A stretch of DNA of 64,000 nt from Clostridia bacterium (GTDB lineage: Bacteria; Bacillota; Clostridia; CAKSNL01; HGM11501), in contig JAFQQJ010000065.1 in the NCBI GenBank assembly GCA_017411325.1, positions 1 to 64,000 on the forward strand. The letters are read 5' to 3'. This document shows, in pieces, positions 52,277-61,004 of this stretch. How positions within the stretch are numbered: the stretch's first letter is position 1; each line of letters starts with the position of its first letter. The notes under the pieces were generated by a model. That model was not told the origin of the DNA. It searched no databases and saw only the letters and a program-made list of their open reading frames with translations. A program made the position numbers and the translations under genes.

Positions 52277-53413
52277 ATGATTTATCTCGACAATGCTGCA
52301 ACCACCTTCCGTAAGCCCGAATGCGTGAAAAAAGCAGTTATACGGGCTATGGAAAACTGTGCCAGCCCGGGACGCGGAGGCTATCACCCTTCATCCCTCG
52401 CCTCGGATACCCTCTACCGTGCAAGGGAAGCTTTAGCCCTGCTTTTTAATATAAATACCCCGGAAAACATCATATTTACAAGTAATGCAACCACAGCCAT
52501 AAACATCGCATTAAAAGGCCTCTTAAAAAGCGGAGACCATGCTTTAACCACTTCGATGGAACACAACTCCGTCCTGCGACCTCTGGAATCACTGAAAAGG
52601 AAGAATGTTTCATTTTCCACTGTAAAGGCTGATTCATCAGGTTTTATTCACCCGGAAGATGTGGCAGAAAGTCTCACTCCGGGCACAAAGCTTTTATGCC
52701 TCATCCACTCCTCCAATGTATGCGGAAGCAAAAACGACCTTAAGGCAATCGGCCGCGAGGCAAAAAAGCGAGGCGTAATTTTTATGGTGGATGCATCCCA
52801 GAGTGCAGGAAGTTCAGATATAGATGCAGAACGCTCCGGAATAGATATTCTCGCTTTTCCCGGTCACAAGGGGCTTTTCGGCCTCCAGGGAAGCGGAGGG
52901 CTTTATATCAGAAAAGGACTTGACATAGCCCCGCTTATCGAAGGCGGTACCGGAAGTATGTCAGAATCTTTGCTTCAGCCGGATATTTTGCCGGATCGCT
53001 TCGAAAGCGGAACTCCCGCTGTTCCTGCCATAGCCGGACTTCTTGCCGGAACAAAATTTATACTGAAAGCGGGTGCTGAAGAAATCGGCAGATATGAACG
53101 CCATCTCATGACATCCCTTGCCGAAGATTTATCTGTAATAAAAGGCGTAGAGCTTAAAGGTCTTCCCTTCTCAGAGGATTGTTCCGCAGTTCTTTCCATA
53201 GTAACACCGGTTGATTGTATTGCCCTTTCCGATAAGCTTTATAAGCATTACGGCATATGTGTGAGAGCAGGGCTTCACTGTTCACCGGCTGCTCACAGAA
53301 CCCTCGGGACTTTCGAATCCGGAACCGTACGCTTTTCCCCCGGAATTTTCAACAGCAAAGAGGATATGAAAAAAACAGCTCTGGCCGTTTCACGGTGCCT
53401 TAAAGAAATATAA
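52277..53413 (+). CDS. Cysteine desulfurase family aminotransferase
   Basis: A 378-residue PLP enzyme of the class V aminotransferase/cysteine desulfurase family that moves sulfur (or selenium) from cysteine. It starts MIYLDNAATTFRKPE. The PLP-binding Lys is in FPGHKGLFGLQGSGGLYI, and the substrate loop Cys is in RAGLHCSPAAH. Its length and SufS/CsdB-like spacing fit. CAGGAG precedes the ATG. Paired with the DUF3343 protein; no selD or suf genes are nearby. Confidence 0.88.
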   Translation: MIYLDNAATTFRKPECVKKAVIRAMENCASPGRGGYHPSSLASDTLYRAREALALLFNINTPENIIFTSNATTAINIALKGLLKSGDHALTTSMEHNSVLRPLESLKRKNVSFSTVKADSSGFIHPEDVAESLTPGTKLLCLIHSSNVCGSKNDLKAIGREAKKRGVIFMVDASQSAGSSDIDAERSGIDILAFPGHKGLFGLQGSGGLYIRKGLDIAPLIEGGTGSMSESLLQPDILPDRFESGTPAVPAIAGLLAGTKFILKAGAEEIGRYERHLMTSLAEDLSVIKGVELKGLPFSEDCSAVLSIVTPVDCIALSDKLYKHYGICVRAGLHCSPAAHRTLGTFESGTVRFSPGIFNSKEDMKKTALAVSRCLKEI

Positions 53414-53442
53414 AAAGTCCGATGCACTAGCATCGGACTTTT
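53413..53442. terminator. Bidirectional terminator
   Basis: A 13-bp perfect stem (53413-53425 with 53430-53442) with a 4-base loop, between the convergent desulfurase and kinase genes. Confidence 0.88.
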
Positions 53443-53444
53443 AC

Positions 53445-54518
53445 TTATCTGGAATATTTTTCTACAACCTTTGTCATTTCGTCCATCTTTGTTTCCATAT
53501 CGGCAACAAGCTTGAACTGATTTCTTGCTCTGTCTATATTATGGCTTTCCTTGTGAATCTTGAAATATACATCTCCGTTTATATAGTCTGCAAGGAAACG
53601 GATACCGCATTCAAGAGTAAGAAGCTTTGCAGAGAAAGGAAGGTATTCTCTTTCGGTTTCTGTAAGAATATTACCTGTCTCCTCAAGATAGCCCTTTGTA
53701 AATGCTTCGTAAAGTTCCATATCAAACCATATCTTGGAAAGATCTGTCTCGTCTTCCGCACCGCTTGATGCACCAAATCTCAATGCATCACCAAAGTCAT
53801 ATAAAAGTGAGCCGGGCATAACAGTATCAAGGTCAACTACACAAACGCCTTCTCCTGTCTTTTCATCAAGCATTACGTTGTTGAGCTTTGTATCATTGTG
53901 AGTTACTCTTACGGGGATTTTACCCTCGGCAATTGCACGTACAACCTTACCTGCTTCTTCTCTTCTTGCCATAGCAAAATCAATTTCCGCCTGAACCTCT
54001 TTGACTCTTCCCTTGGGATCGGCTTTGATTGCCGCATCAAGCTGTTCATAACGCACGGGTGTATTGTGGAAATCCACTATTGTTTCGTGAAGAGTTTCTG
54101 CAGGGTATTTGTCAAGGAACATTGCAAATCTTCCGAAAGCCTTGGCAGCATAATAAAACTGCTTGGGATCTTCAACCTTGTTATAGCTTAATGCCTTGTC
54201 AATAAACTTATAGATACGGTAGCAATATCCATCGGATGCCTTATAGTAATTTTCGCCTTTTCTTGTCTTTATAACCGTAAGCGTTTCCCTGTCAGGATCG
54301 CCACCTGCTGCTTTAATTTTTTCTCTGAGATATTCTGTCACGTTGGCGATGTTTTCCATAAGCCCTTCGGCATCCTTAAAAATGCCGGTATTGATTCTCT
54401 GTAAAATATAAGGCTTACGGGAAAGAAGGTATGTATCGTTTATATGTCCGTCACCGTAAGGGCTGGCATTATCGTCCAGCGCATATTCTTTTAATATCTC
54501 ATTTAAGCAATCCATCAT
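53445..54518 (-). CDS. nahK: N-acetylhexosamine 1-kinase-like phosphotransferase
   Basis: A 357-residue APH-fold kinase that closely follows bifidobacterial NahK, which phosphorylates GlcNAc/GalNAc at C1. Shared pattern: YGDGHINDTYL at the N-terminus, a YILQRINTGIF segment, the catalytic RVTHNDTKLNN, DLDTVMPGSLLYDFGDALRFGAS, and ECGIRFLADYINGDVYFKIH. The partner gene next door encodes a sugar nucleotidyltransferase, with a 20-base overlap, consistent with making an activated amino sugar. Exact sugar specificity is not provable from sequence. Confidence 0.82.
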   Translation of the reverse strand: MMDCLNEILKEYALDDNASPYGDGHINDTYLLSRKPYILQRINTGIFKDAEGLMENIANVTEYLREKIKAAGGDPDRETLTVIKTRKGENYYKASDGYCYRIYKFIDKALSYNKVEDPKQFYYAAKAFGRFAMFLDKYPAETLHETIVDFHNTPVRYEQLDAAIKADPKGRVKEVQAEIDFAMARREEAGKVVRAIAEGKIPVRVTHNDTKLNNVMLDEKTGEGVCVVDLDTVMPGSLLYDFGDALRFGASSGAEDETDLSKIWFDMELYEAFTKGYLEETGNILTETEREYLPFSAKLLTLECGIRFLADYINGDVYFKIHKESHNIDRARNQFKLVADMETKMDEMTKVVEKYSR

Positions 54519-55347
54519 ATAATCCCCTTTTCTGCATATCCTGTAATGCCGCTCTCACGCTTTCTGCGTCCTCGCGGTATGTAACACCGTACCATTTATC
54601 GTCGGTTTCAAAAACCTTAACCTTGGCAAGACCTTCCGAAATTGCACGGTCTATAGCCGTGGGAAGGAAAAATTCGCTCTTGGGTACGGATATTTTTTCT
54701 GTTAAGAACTCTGAAAAATAAGGTCTTAAGAACTCGAATACTCCGGGAGTGAGTCCCCACATATTCATGGAAACCAAAGTGCTTTCGGGATATCCGCTGT
54801 TCTTGTCAACGCTTGTTTCGTCAACCTTTGCAAGATAGGAATCTTCCACTTTACATACACCTCTCGAAACAGCACCTGTTTCAGACAAGGTATTATAAAG
54901 CTTATAGCCCGCAAGAGCAAAGTCCTCAGACTCGTCAAGATGAGCCTTTAATTTCTTAAGGCCCTCCTTTCCGTAATAGTCATCTGCATTGATTATTACG
55001 AAAGGAGAATCTATAAGACTCTCTGCGCATAAAAGTGCATGGCCTGTTCCCCAGGGCTTTGTTCTGTCAGAAGGAACCGCATAGCCCATAGGAATCTTAT
55101 TAAGCTCCTGATAAGCGTATTTTACTGCAATTTTCTCTTCTGTTCTCTTTCCGACCGTTTCCTTAAAATCCTTTTCGATCTCTTTTTTTATGATGAATAT
55201 TACTTCGCTGAAGCCTGCTTCTATAGCGTCATTTACTGAAAAGTCCAGTATTGCCTCACCATTAAGACCAAAGGGCTCCATCTGTTTGAGTCCGCCAAAA
55301 CGGCTACCCATCCCTGCTGCCAAAACTACCAATGCTGTCTTTTTCAC
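54499..55347 (-). CDS. Sugar-phosphate nucleotidyltransferase
   Basis: A 282-residue NTP-transferase-fold protein (VLAAGMGSRFGGLKQMEPFG near residue 8, then FVIINADDYYG near 120). This is the family that makes nucleotide sugars. The start is GTG (AAGGA upstream). Its end overlaps the kinase gene by 20 bases, so the two form a coupled pair. The sugar and nucleotide are not known; by pairing, UDP-amino-sugar formation is a reasonable guess. Confidence 0.83.
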   Translation of the reverse strand: MKKTALVVLAAGMGSRFGGLKQMEPFGLNGEAILDFSVNDAIEAGFSEVIFIIKKEIEKDFKETVGKRTEEKIAVKYAYQELNKIPMGYAVPSDRTKPWGTGHALLCAESLIDSPFVIINADDYYGKEGLKKLKAHLDESEDFALAGYKLYNTLSETGAVSRGVCKVEDSYLAKVDETSVDKNSGYPESTLVSMNMWGLTPGVFEFLRPYFSEFLTEKISVPKSEFFLPTAIDRAISEGLAKVKVFETDDKWYGVTYREDAESVRAALQDMQKRGLYDGLLK

Positions 55348-55369
55348 AATTACTCATCCTTCCTCTTAT

Positions 55370-56356
55370 TCAGATTTCTTCTTTTTTATCTCGTATCATA
55401 AGTTCAAGAACCGCTTCCCGCGGATTTTTGTTTTCATATAAAACCGCATACGCCTCATTTACAATAGGCATATCCACGTTCATTTTCTTTGCAAGTTCAT
55501 AGGCTGCCGAGCAGCTTGTTATTCCTTCTGTTACCATTTTGATTTCAGAAAGAGTTTCATCAAGGCTTTTTCCCTGCCCTAAAAGTATCCCGGCGCGGCG
55601 GTTACGGCTGTGCATACTCGTGCAGGTAACAATAAGGTCGCCTATTCCGGCAAGTCCCATAAAAGTTTCTCTTTTTCCGCCAAGTGCAATACCAAGCCTC
55701 GTAATTTCAGACAAGCCCCTGGTCATCAGCGCCGCCTTTGTGTTATCACCATAGGAAAGTCCGTCAACCATACCGGCGCAAAGGGCTATTACATTTTTAA
55801 GTGCGCCGCCTATTTCAACGCCGCAGACATCCGTATTGGTATAAACCCTGAAGCTTTCGCACATAAAAATATCCTGCACCTTTTCCGCCAGAGCCTGATT
55901 TTCCGATGCCGCCACCACGGTTGTGGGGATGAATCGTGCAACCTCCTCCGCGTGAGATGGACCTGATAAGACAACGACCTTTGCACCGGGAATTTCTTCC
56001 TCTATGCACTCTGACATTGTCTTAAGGCTTCCCTGCTCCAATCCTTTAGTGCAGTTAACAATTATTCTGTCTTCAATATAGGGTGCCATTTCTCCGGCAT
56101 ATGCTCTCAGTCTGTGGCTGGGAAGAACCGTAACAACAACCTCAGCCCACGTAACAGCCCATTTAAGGTCTGATGTATATGTTATGCTTTCGGAGAGCCT
56201 GATTCCCGGAAGATACGCCTTGTTTTCTTTTTCAGACAACAAAACATCGCTCTCTTCCTTACACCAGGACCAGAGCGTTACATTATGACCTTTTTTATCG
56301 AGCAGGAGGGCAAGGGCAGTACCCCAACCTCCGGAGCCTATTACTGATATTCTCAT
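55370..56356 (-). CDS. gpsA: NAD(P)H-dependent glycerol-3-phosphate dehydrogenase
   Basis: Makes sn-glycerol 3-phosphate for phospholipids. The 328 residues open with the Rossmann motif MRISVIGSGGWGTALALLL, followed by VNCTKGLE, VVLSGPSHAEEV and the catalytic Lys region VGGALKNVIALCAGMVDGL-type segment. The ATG at 56356 follows AAAGGG; an upstream in-frame ATG is rejected. It precedes nothing else in its pathway, but plsY is next upstream, so the two serve membrane-lipid synthesis. Confidence 0.96.
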   Translation of the reverse strand: MRISVIGSGGWGTALALLLDKKGHNVTLWSWCKEESDVLLSEKENKAYLPGIRLSESITYTSDLKWAVTWAEVVVTVLPSHRLRAYAGEMAPYIEDRIIVNCTKGLEQGSLKTMSECIEEEIPGAKVVVLSGPSHAEEVARFIPTTVVAASENQALAEKVQDIFMCESFRVYTNTDVCGVEIGGALKNVIALCAGMVDGLSYGDNTKAALMTRGLSEITRLGIALGGKRETFMGLAGIGDLIVTCTSMHSRNRRAGILLGQGKSLDETLSEIKMVTEGITSCSAAYELAKKMNVDMPIVNEAYAVLYENKNPREAVLELMIRDKKEEI

Positions 56357-56395
56357 TATATACCCTTTCTTAGTATAAGTCAACCATCAATTTGA

Positions 56396-57013
56396 CTATT
56401 TTTTACTAAATGTAGTCTTACTTTCTGTGCCTTTTATCAATCTTACTATATTTGTTCTGTGTCTTATGATGGTCATCACAGCTGCAAAGGCAACAAACCA
56501 GAAAACCTCTGTTCCCGATATAAAAAGTGATGCAACAACAGCAATGCAGGCACTCATTATGGAGCCAAGGGACACAAAACGGCTGAGAGAAAATATTACG
56601 ATAAAGCTTAAAAGAGCAACAAGACCGATTCTCCAGTCAATCATAAATAGGGATGTTGCAGAAACCACAACACCTTTTCCTCCCTTAAATCCGAAATAAA
56701 GGGGAAAATTATGTCCAAGTATGCAGCCTGCAGATGCAAAATATTCACACGAAACCTGACCGAAATCCACAAATCTGTCTGCTATAATACCGGCTGTAAT
56801 TACTGCAACAACACATTTTAATATATCGCCAAACATTACAATAAGTGCAGAAGCTTTTCCGTAGTTTCTGAGCATATTGGTCGCTCCTGCATTTCCGCTA
56901 CCCATGGTACGCACATCCTTGCCCATTGCTTTTGAAAGGATAATTGCAGGATTGATGCTTCCGAAAAGGTAGCCTATCAAAAGGCTTATTGCAAAAAAAA
57001 GATAATTTTCCAT
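56396..57013 (-). CDS. plsY: Acyl-phosphate glycerol-3-phosphate acyltransferase PlsY
   Basis: A 205-residue integral membrane enzyme that puts the first acyl chain on glycerol 3-phosphate. It has five to six hydrophobic segments and the two family loops GSGNAGATNMLRNYGK and GFKGGKGVV. AGGAG precedes the ATG. It sits between der and gpsA; the latter supplies its acceptor. Confidence 0.95.
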   Translation of the reverse strand: MENYLFFAISLLIGYLFGSINPAIILSKAMGKDVRTMGSGNAGATNMLRNYGKASALIVMFGDILKCVVAVITAGIIADRFVDFGQVSCEYFASAGCILGHNFPLYFGFKGGKGVVVSATSLFMIDWRIGLVALLSFIVIFSLSRFVSLGSIMSACIAVVASLFISGTEVFWFVAFAAVMTIIRHRTNIVRLIKGTESKTTFSKK

Positions 57014-57024
57014 AGCTTTTCTCC

Positions 57025-58359
57025 TTACTTCTTTTCGTCTTCGTTACGTTCTCTTATGACGAACTTAACAGGCGTTCCGGTTAAGTCAAAGGCATTTCTT
57101 ATCTGATTTTCAATATAGCGAAGATATGAAAAATGGAAAAGTTCCTTATCGTTTACAAAAAGAACAAATGTGGGAGGTGCAGTCGAAGCCTGGGTTGCAT
57201 AATAAATTTTAAGCCTTTTACCCTTATCTGAAGGTGCCTGATTTTTATTTACAGCCTCATTTATTATATCATTGAGTGCACCGGTTGAAATGTGAGTATT
57301 ATGAGCCGCGTGAACAAATTTCACCATCTCAAGAAGCTTGTCAGTTCTCTGTCCCGTTTTTGCACTTATATAAACCTGAGGTGCATAGTTCATAAAGGGA
57401 AGTTTCTCTTCGATGTTCTTTTTGAACTCGGACATAGTCCTGTCGTCCTTTTCGATTAAGTCCCACTTATTTACGGCAATTATGCTCGCTCTTCCGTTAT
57501 CGTGGGCATAGCCTGCAATTTTTGAATCCTGCTCGCTTATGCCTTCGGCTGCATCTATAAGAAGAATCGATACGTCGCTTTTTTCAATGGCGTTAAGTGA
57601 CCTTACAACGCTGTAGCGCTCAACATTATCGTCTATCTTACCTCTTTTACGCATTCCGGCAGTATCCACGATAATATACTTCTGACCGTCCTTTTCAAGG
57701 TAGGAGTCAATGGCATCTCTCGTAGTGCCGGGAATATTGCTTACGATTACTCTTTCCTCCCCTAAAAGGTGATTGAAGAGTGTGGATTTTCCTGCGTTGG
57801 GCTTACCCGTTACGGCAACACGGATCACATCCTCCTCGGTGCTTTCCTCAAAGTCCGAATCGTCAAAATGAGAGCAGACTTCATCTAAAAGCTCACCGAG
57901 TCCCATACCGTGGGTGGAGCTTATGGCAATAGGATCACCTATGCCGAGATTGTAAAACTCATAAAACTCCATAGGAGGATTTCCGGGAGAGTCGCTTTTA
58001 TTTACCGCAAGCACAACGGGCTTTCCCGACTTTTGCAGTATTGCCGCAACCTCCGCATCGGATGCAGTCATGGATGTTTTAACATCAACCATGAATATAA
58101 TAACATCCGCCTGTTCTATGGCAAGGTCTGCCTGACGCTTCATCTGGGATAAAATGATATCGTCGCTCTTGGGTTCGATACCTCCGGTATCAATCAGAGT
58201 AAATACCTTTCCGCACCATTCCGCGTCCTTATAAATTCTGTCGCGGGTGATACCCGGAGTATCTTCAACAATGGCGGTTCTTCCGCCTGTAAGTCTGTTG
58301 AAAAGGGTTGATTTTCCTACATTAGGTCTTCCTACTATGGCAACACAGGGTTTTGACAT
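57025..58359 (-). CDS. der: Ribosome-associated GTPase Der (EngA)
   Basis: An essential GTPase for 50S ribosome assembly. The 444 residues hold two tandem GTPase domains: GRPNVGKSTLFNRL near residue 9, with DTGG and NKSD; then GKPNAGKSTLFNHL near 185, with DTAGMRKRG and NKWD. A C-terminal KH-like domain follows. GAAAGGAGG precedes the ATG. Order DUF512-der-plsY-gpsA is common in Clostridia. Confidence 0.97.
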   Translation of the reverse strand: MSKPCVAIVGRPNVGKSTLFNRLTGGRTAIVEDTPGITRDRIYKDAEWCGKVFTLIDTGGIEPKSDDIILSQMKRQADLAIEQADVIIFMVDVKTSMTASDAEVAAILQKSGKPVVLAVNKSDSPGNPPMEFYEFYNLGIGDPIAISSTHGMGLGELLDEVCSHFDDSDFEESTEEDVIRVAVTGKPNAGKSTLFNHLLGEERVIVSNIPGTTRDAIDSYLEKDGQKYIIVDTAGMRKRGKIDDNVERYSVVRSLNAIEKSDVSILLIDAAEGISEQDSKIAGYAHDNGRASIIAVNKWDLIEKDDRTMSEFKKNIEEKLPFMNYAPQVYISAKTGQRTDKLLEMVKFVHAAHNTHISTGALNDIINEAVNKNQAPSDKGKRLKIYYATQASTAPPTFVLFVNDKELFHFSYLRYIENQIRNAFDLTGTPVKFVIRERNEDEKK

Positions 58360-58377
58360 AAAAAGACCTCCTTTCTC

Positions 58378-59688
58378 TTATTCTGCCAAGCCGCAGATTG
58401 CATCGACGGTGGAATAACCGTCGGTTTTTATTTTTGTAATTTTCACATTAAGCTCTTTTTCAAGAGTTTCTATTGTCACATCGTCGAGCATAATGTCCGT
58501 CGAATCGCGGAACATTACCTCCGGCATAAGAATTTCGGAAGGAAGGTGCTTGCCTTTAAGCTGATTTATGATATCACCGCCCGTAACCAGGCCCGAAACC
58601 GTTACGCTTTCGCCGAAAAATTCGTTTCGTATCGCAAAAACTTTTGTATTGACCGAGGAGCATTTCTCCTTTACCTTCTTCGCAGTTTCACACATTAAGT
58701 CATATGCGGCAACGCCCGTGATGATTCCGACTTCTCTTTCGGGAATATTTTCAGGCAGCCCAAAAATAGCCAAATCCGCCTCCTCGCGGAATGAAGTTAT
58801 CATTCCAACTCCGTTTTCAATCTGAGGATAGCCGTCATAGCTTTCTTCGGAAGGCAGAGGCATTTCGGCTTTAAGGTAAAACTCATCCGAGGCATACACA
58901 AAATTAACCCCGTATTTCTTATGCGCCTTTTTCTGAAATCCTTCAATCTGTTTTATAACTTCAAGTGAATCCTCTTTACCGAAGGGCGAAAGCTTCGGCA
59001 ACTTGTCACGGTATCTGGTAAGTCCCACCGGCACAATGCTTAAGCTTGCCACATAAGGATAAAGCTTCAAAAGCTTTCCTGTTGTTTTTGAAAGCTCTTT
59101 ACCGTCGTTCACGCCCTTAACCAAAACCACCTGGCAGTTCATAACTATTTTATGCTTTGCCAGCTTTTTCATAAGCTTGTAAACCTTGCCCGCATCCTTG
59201 TTTTTAAGCATTTCTACCCTGAGTGAAGGATTTACCGTGTGCACCGACACATTCACAGGGCTTATGTGCTGACGGATGATTCTTTCTATATCCTCATCGG
59301 AAAGATTTGTAAGGGTTATATAGCTTCCCGTAAGGAAGGAAAGCCTGACATCGTCATCCTTGACATATAAGCTTTCCCTCATACCCTTCGGCATCTGATC
59401 GATGAAGCAGAAGATGCATTTATTTTTACATCTTCTGGTTTTATCCGCATCGCCGAAGCAAAGTGTAAGACCGATGTCTTCGCCCGTCTCATTTTCAATT
59501 TCAAAATTCAGCGACGCCCCGTCCCTTTCCGCCTCAAGCATAAGAAACGGATCTGCTCCGAAAAAACGGAAATCCAGTATGTCGCGGATTTTTTCATTAT
59601 TTATACTTTTTATAAGGTCTCCGCATTTTATGCCCGCCTTATCTGCAAGACTTTCTTCCGAAACCTCCGTAACTACCGGATAACTCAT
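58378..59688 (-). CDS. DUF512 radical-SAM-like protein with N-terminal PDZ domain
   Basis: A 436-residue protein. The N-terminal PDZ-like domain (about 1-70) is followed by a radical-SAM-type core with CKNKCIFCFIDQMP (CX3CX2C), and the DUF512 C-terminal half. Function of the family is not known. The start at 59688 is 8 bases after AAGGAG; an ATG two codons earlier overlaps the upstream stop and is an alternative. It lies directly before der. Confidence 0.85.
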   Translation of the reverse strand: MSYPVVTEVSEESLADKAGIKCGDLIKSINNEKIRDILDFRFFGADPFLMLEAERDGASLNFEIENETGEDIGLTLCFGDADKTRRCKNKCIFCFIDQMPKGMRESLYVKDDDVRLSFLTGSYITLTNLSDEDIERIIRQHISPVNVSVHTVNPSLRVEMLKNKDAGKVYKLMKKLAKHKIVMNCQVVLVKGVNDGKELSKTTGKLLKLYPYVASLSIVPVGLTRYRDKLPKLSPFGKEDSLEVIKQIEGFQKKAHKKYGVNFVYASDEFYLKAEMPLPSEESYDGYPQIENGVGMITSFREEADLAIFGLPENIPEREVGIITGVAAYDLMCETAKKVKEKCSSVNTKVFAIRNEFFGESVTVSGLVTGGDIINQLKGKHLPSEILMPEVMFRDSTDIMLDDVTIETLEKELNVKITKIKTDGYSTVDAICGLAE

Positions 59689-59690
59689 TT

Positions 59691-61004
59691 TCATAACTCC
59701 TTGATTAAACCAAGTATTTTTTCTACGAACTTTTTCTGAATGGTAAATTCCATTTTCCCGTTTCTCAATACCGCATAGTTCATAGCATCGTATTTCACAT
59801 ATCTAGTTTCGTCTTTTCCGTTTGCGGTATGGAATGTTATAATAACCTCAGCAACGGAGGAATCTGTTTCCTTCGCCACATTTCCCTGATAGGTAAGCGA
59901 AATAAGACTTCTGTAAAAATCCTGAGCGGCATCTTTATCTATGCTTCTTCCGTTAAGAGCCGGTGCATCTCCTGTCACAAGCTCAAACTTTTCGCCGTGT
60001 GCCTCAATTATAACCTTTGATACTTCGTCAATATAATAAAGCGCGATGTGCTTATCCACAAGGTCAAAAGCGGTATAATCCATAAATGCCATTTCTTCTC
60101 TTGAAACCTTGTATGCACCCTTCTTTCCCTCTGCCTTGACATAGACACTTCCGTCAGAGGTTTTGCTTCCGACGATAAATTTACCCGAGGAATCCTTTGC
60201 CTTATAGGAAAAATACTTTCCGCTGTCAATAAATCCGCATGCCTCATCATTTGCATAGGGATCGTATTCCATAGCCGCCGTATTACCTATCATTTCAAAA
60301 AGGTGCTGTACATCATTGGGTGAAGCATTTTCCTTTACCGGGCTTACAAGTCCGTAGGAGAAAAGGGCATCGGCACTTTCTTCTTTAAGCTCTTCCTCGC
60401 TCTTTCTGGATACTGTTATTTCCTCTCCGCCGGAGCAAAGTGTAACCGAATAAATATCTGCAATTTCCTCATTTATCAGAGTCATATCCGCAAAGGCACG
60501 CATTCCGACCAGGAAAAGCCCCGCCTCGGATATGTCCATTGTATAAACATCCTTGTCGTTCACGGTAAAATAATACTTTGCCCCGACTACGGAATTTCCG
60601 AATTTGATAAAGCCGTCGTTTCCTCCTGCTGTCACATATTTTGCCGTAGCAACGGGCTTGTCCAGACCGTATTTCGACATGGCTGCCACATCTTTTTCAA
60701 TTTCATCAACGGCATAGGTTTCCTTAAGGATGCTTTCTATGGCGTAAATGGTGTTTCCGCTGGTTTTAACACTTTCTGTAAACACATTCATCCATTCGCC
60801 GTTTTTCTTTTCAAACCCGAAAACTCCCGAAGTGTTGATGAGAGAAATTTCTTTTATATCTTCATTTACTGTCTTCACCGTAAAATAGGACATTCCGCCC
60901 TCTTCTTCTTTTTTTATCTCTTCCCCGCCACGGGTAAGGAAATACAGGCAGGAAGCAAGAGCCAGCACTGCAATGAATAAAATTACAAGTCTTAATTTTT
61001 TCAC
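59691..61004 (-). CDS. DUF4340 domain protein
   Basis: A 437-residue protein with an N-terminal membrane/signal segment (about 4-22) and a long beta-rich outside portion of DUF4340 type. The GTG start at 61004 follows AAGGAGG and overlaps the previous gene's stop (GTGA). It is consistently found as the last gene of Gld-type ABC operons, probably a surface-facing accessory component. Biochemical role unknown. Confidence 0.8.
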   Translation of the reverse strand: MKKLRLVILFIAVLALASCLYFLTRGGEEIKKEEEGGMSYFTVKTVNEDIKEISLINTSGVFGFEKKNGEWMNVFTESVKTSGNTIYAIESILKETYAVDEIEKDVAAMSKYGLDKPVATAKYVTAGGNDGFIKFGNSVVGAKYYFTVNDKDVYTMDISEAGLFLVGMRAFADMTLINEEIADIYSVTLCSGGEEITVSRKSEEELKEESADALFSYGLVSPVKENASPNDVQHLFEMIGNTAAMEYDPYANDEACGFIDSGKYFSYKAKDSSGKFIVGSKTSDGSVYVKAEGKKGAYKVSREEMAFMDYTAFDLVDKHIALYYIDEVSKVIIEAHGEKFELVTGDAPALNGRSIDKDAAQDFYRSLISLTYQGNVAKETDSSVAEVIITFHTANGKDETRYVKYDAMNYAVLRNGKMEFTIQKKFVEKILGLIKEL

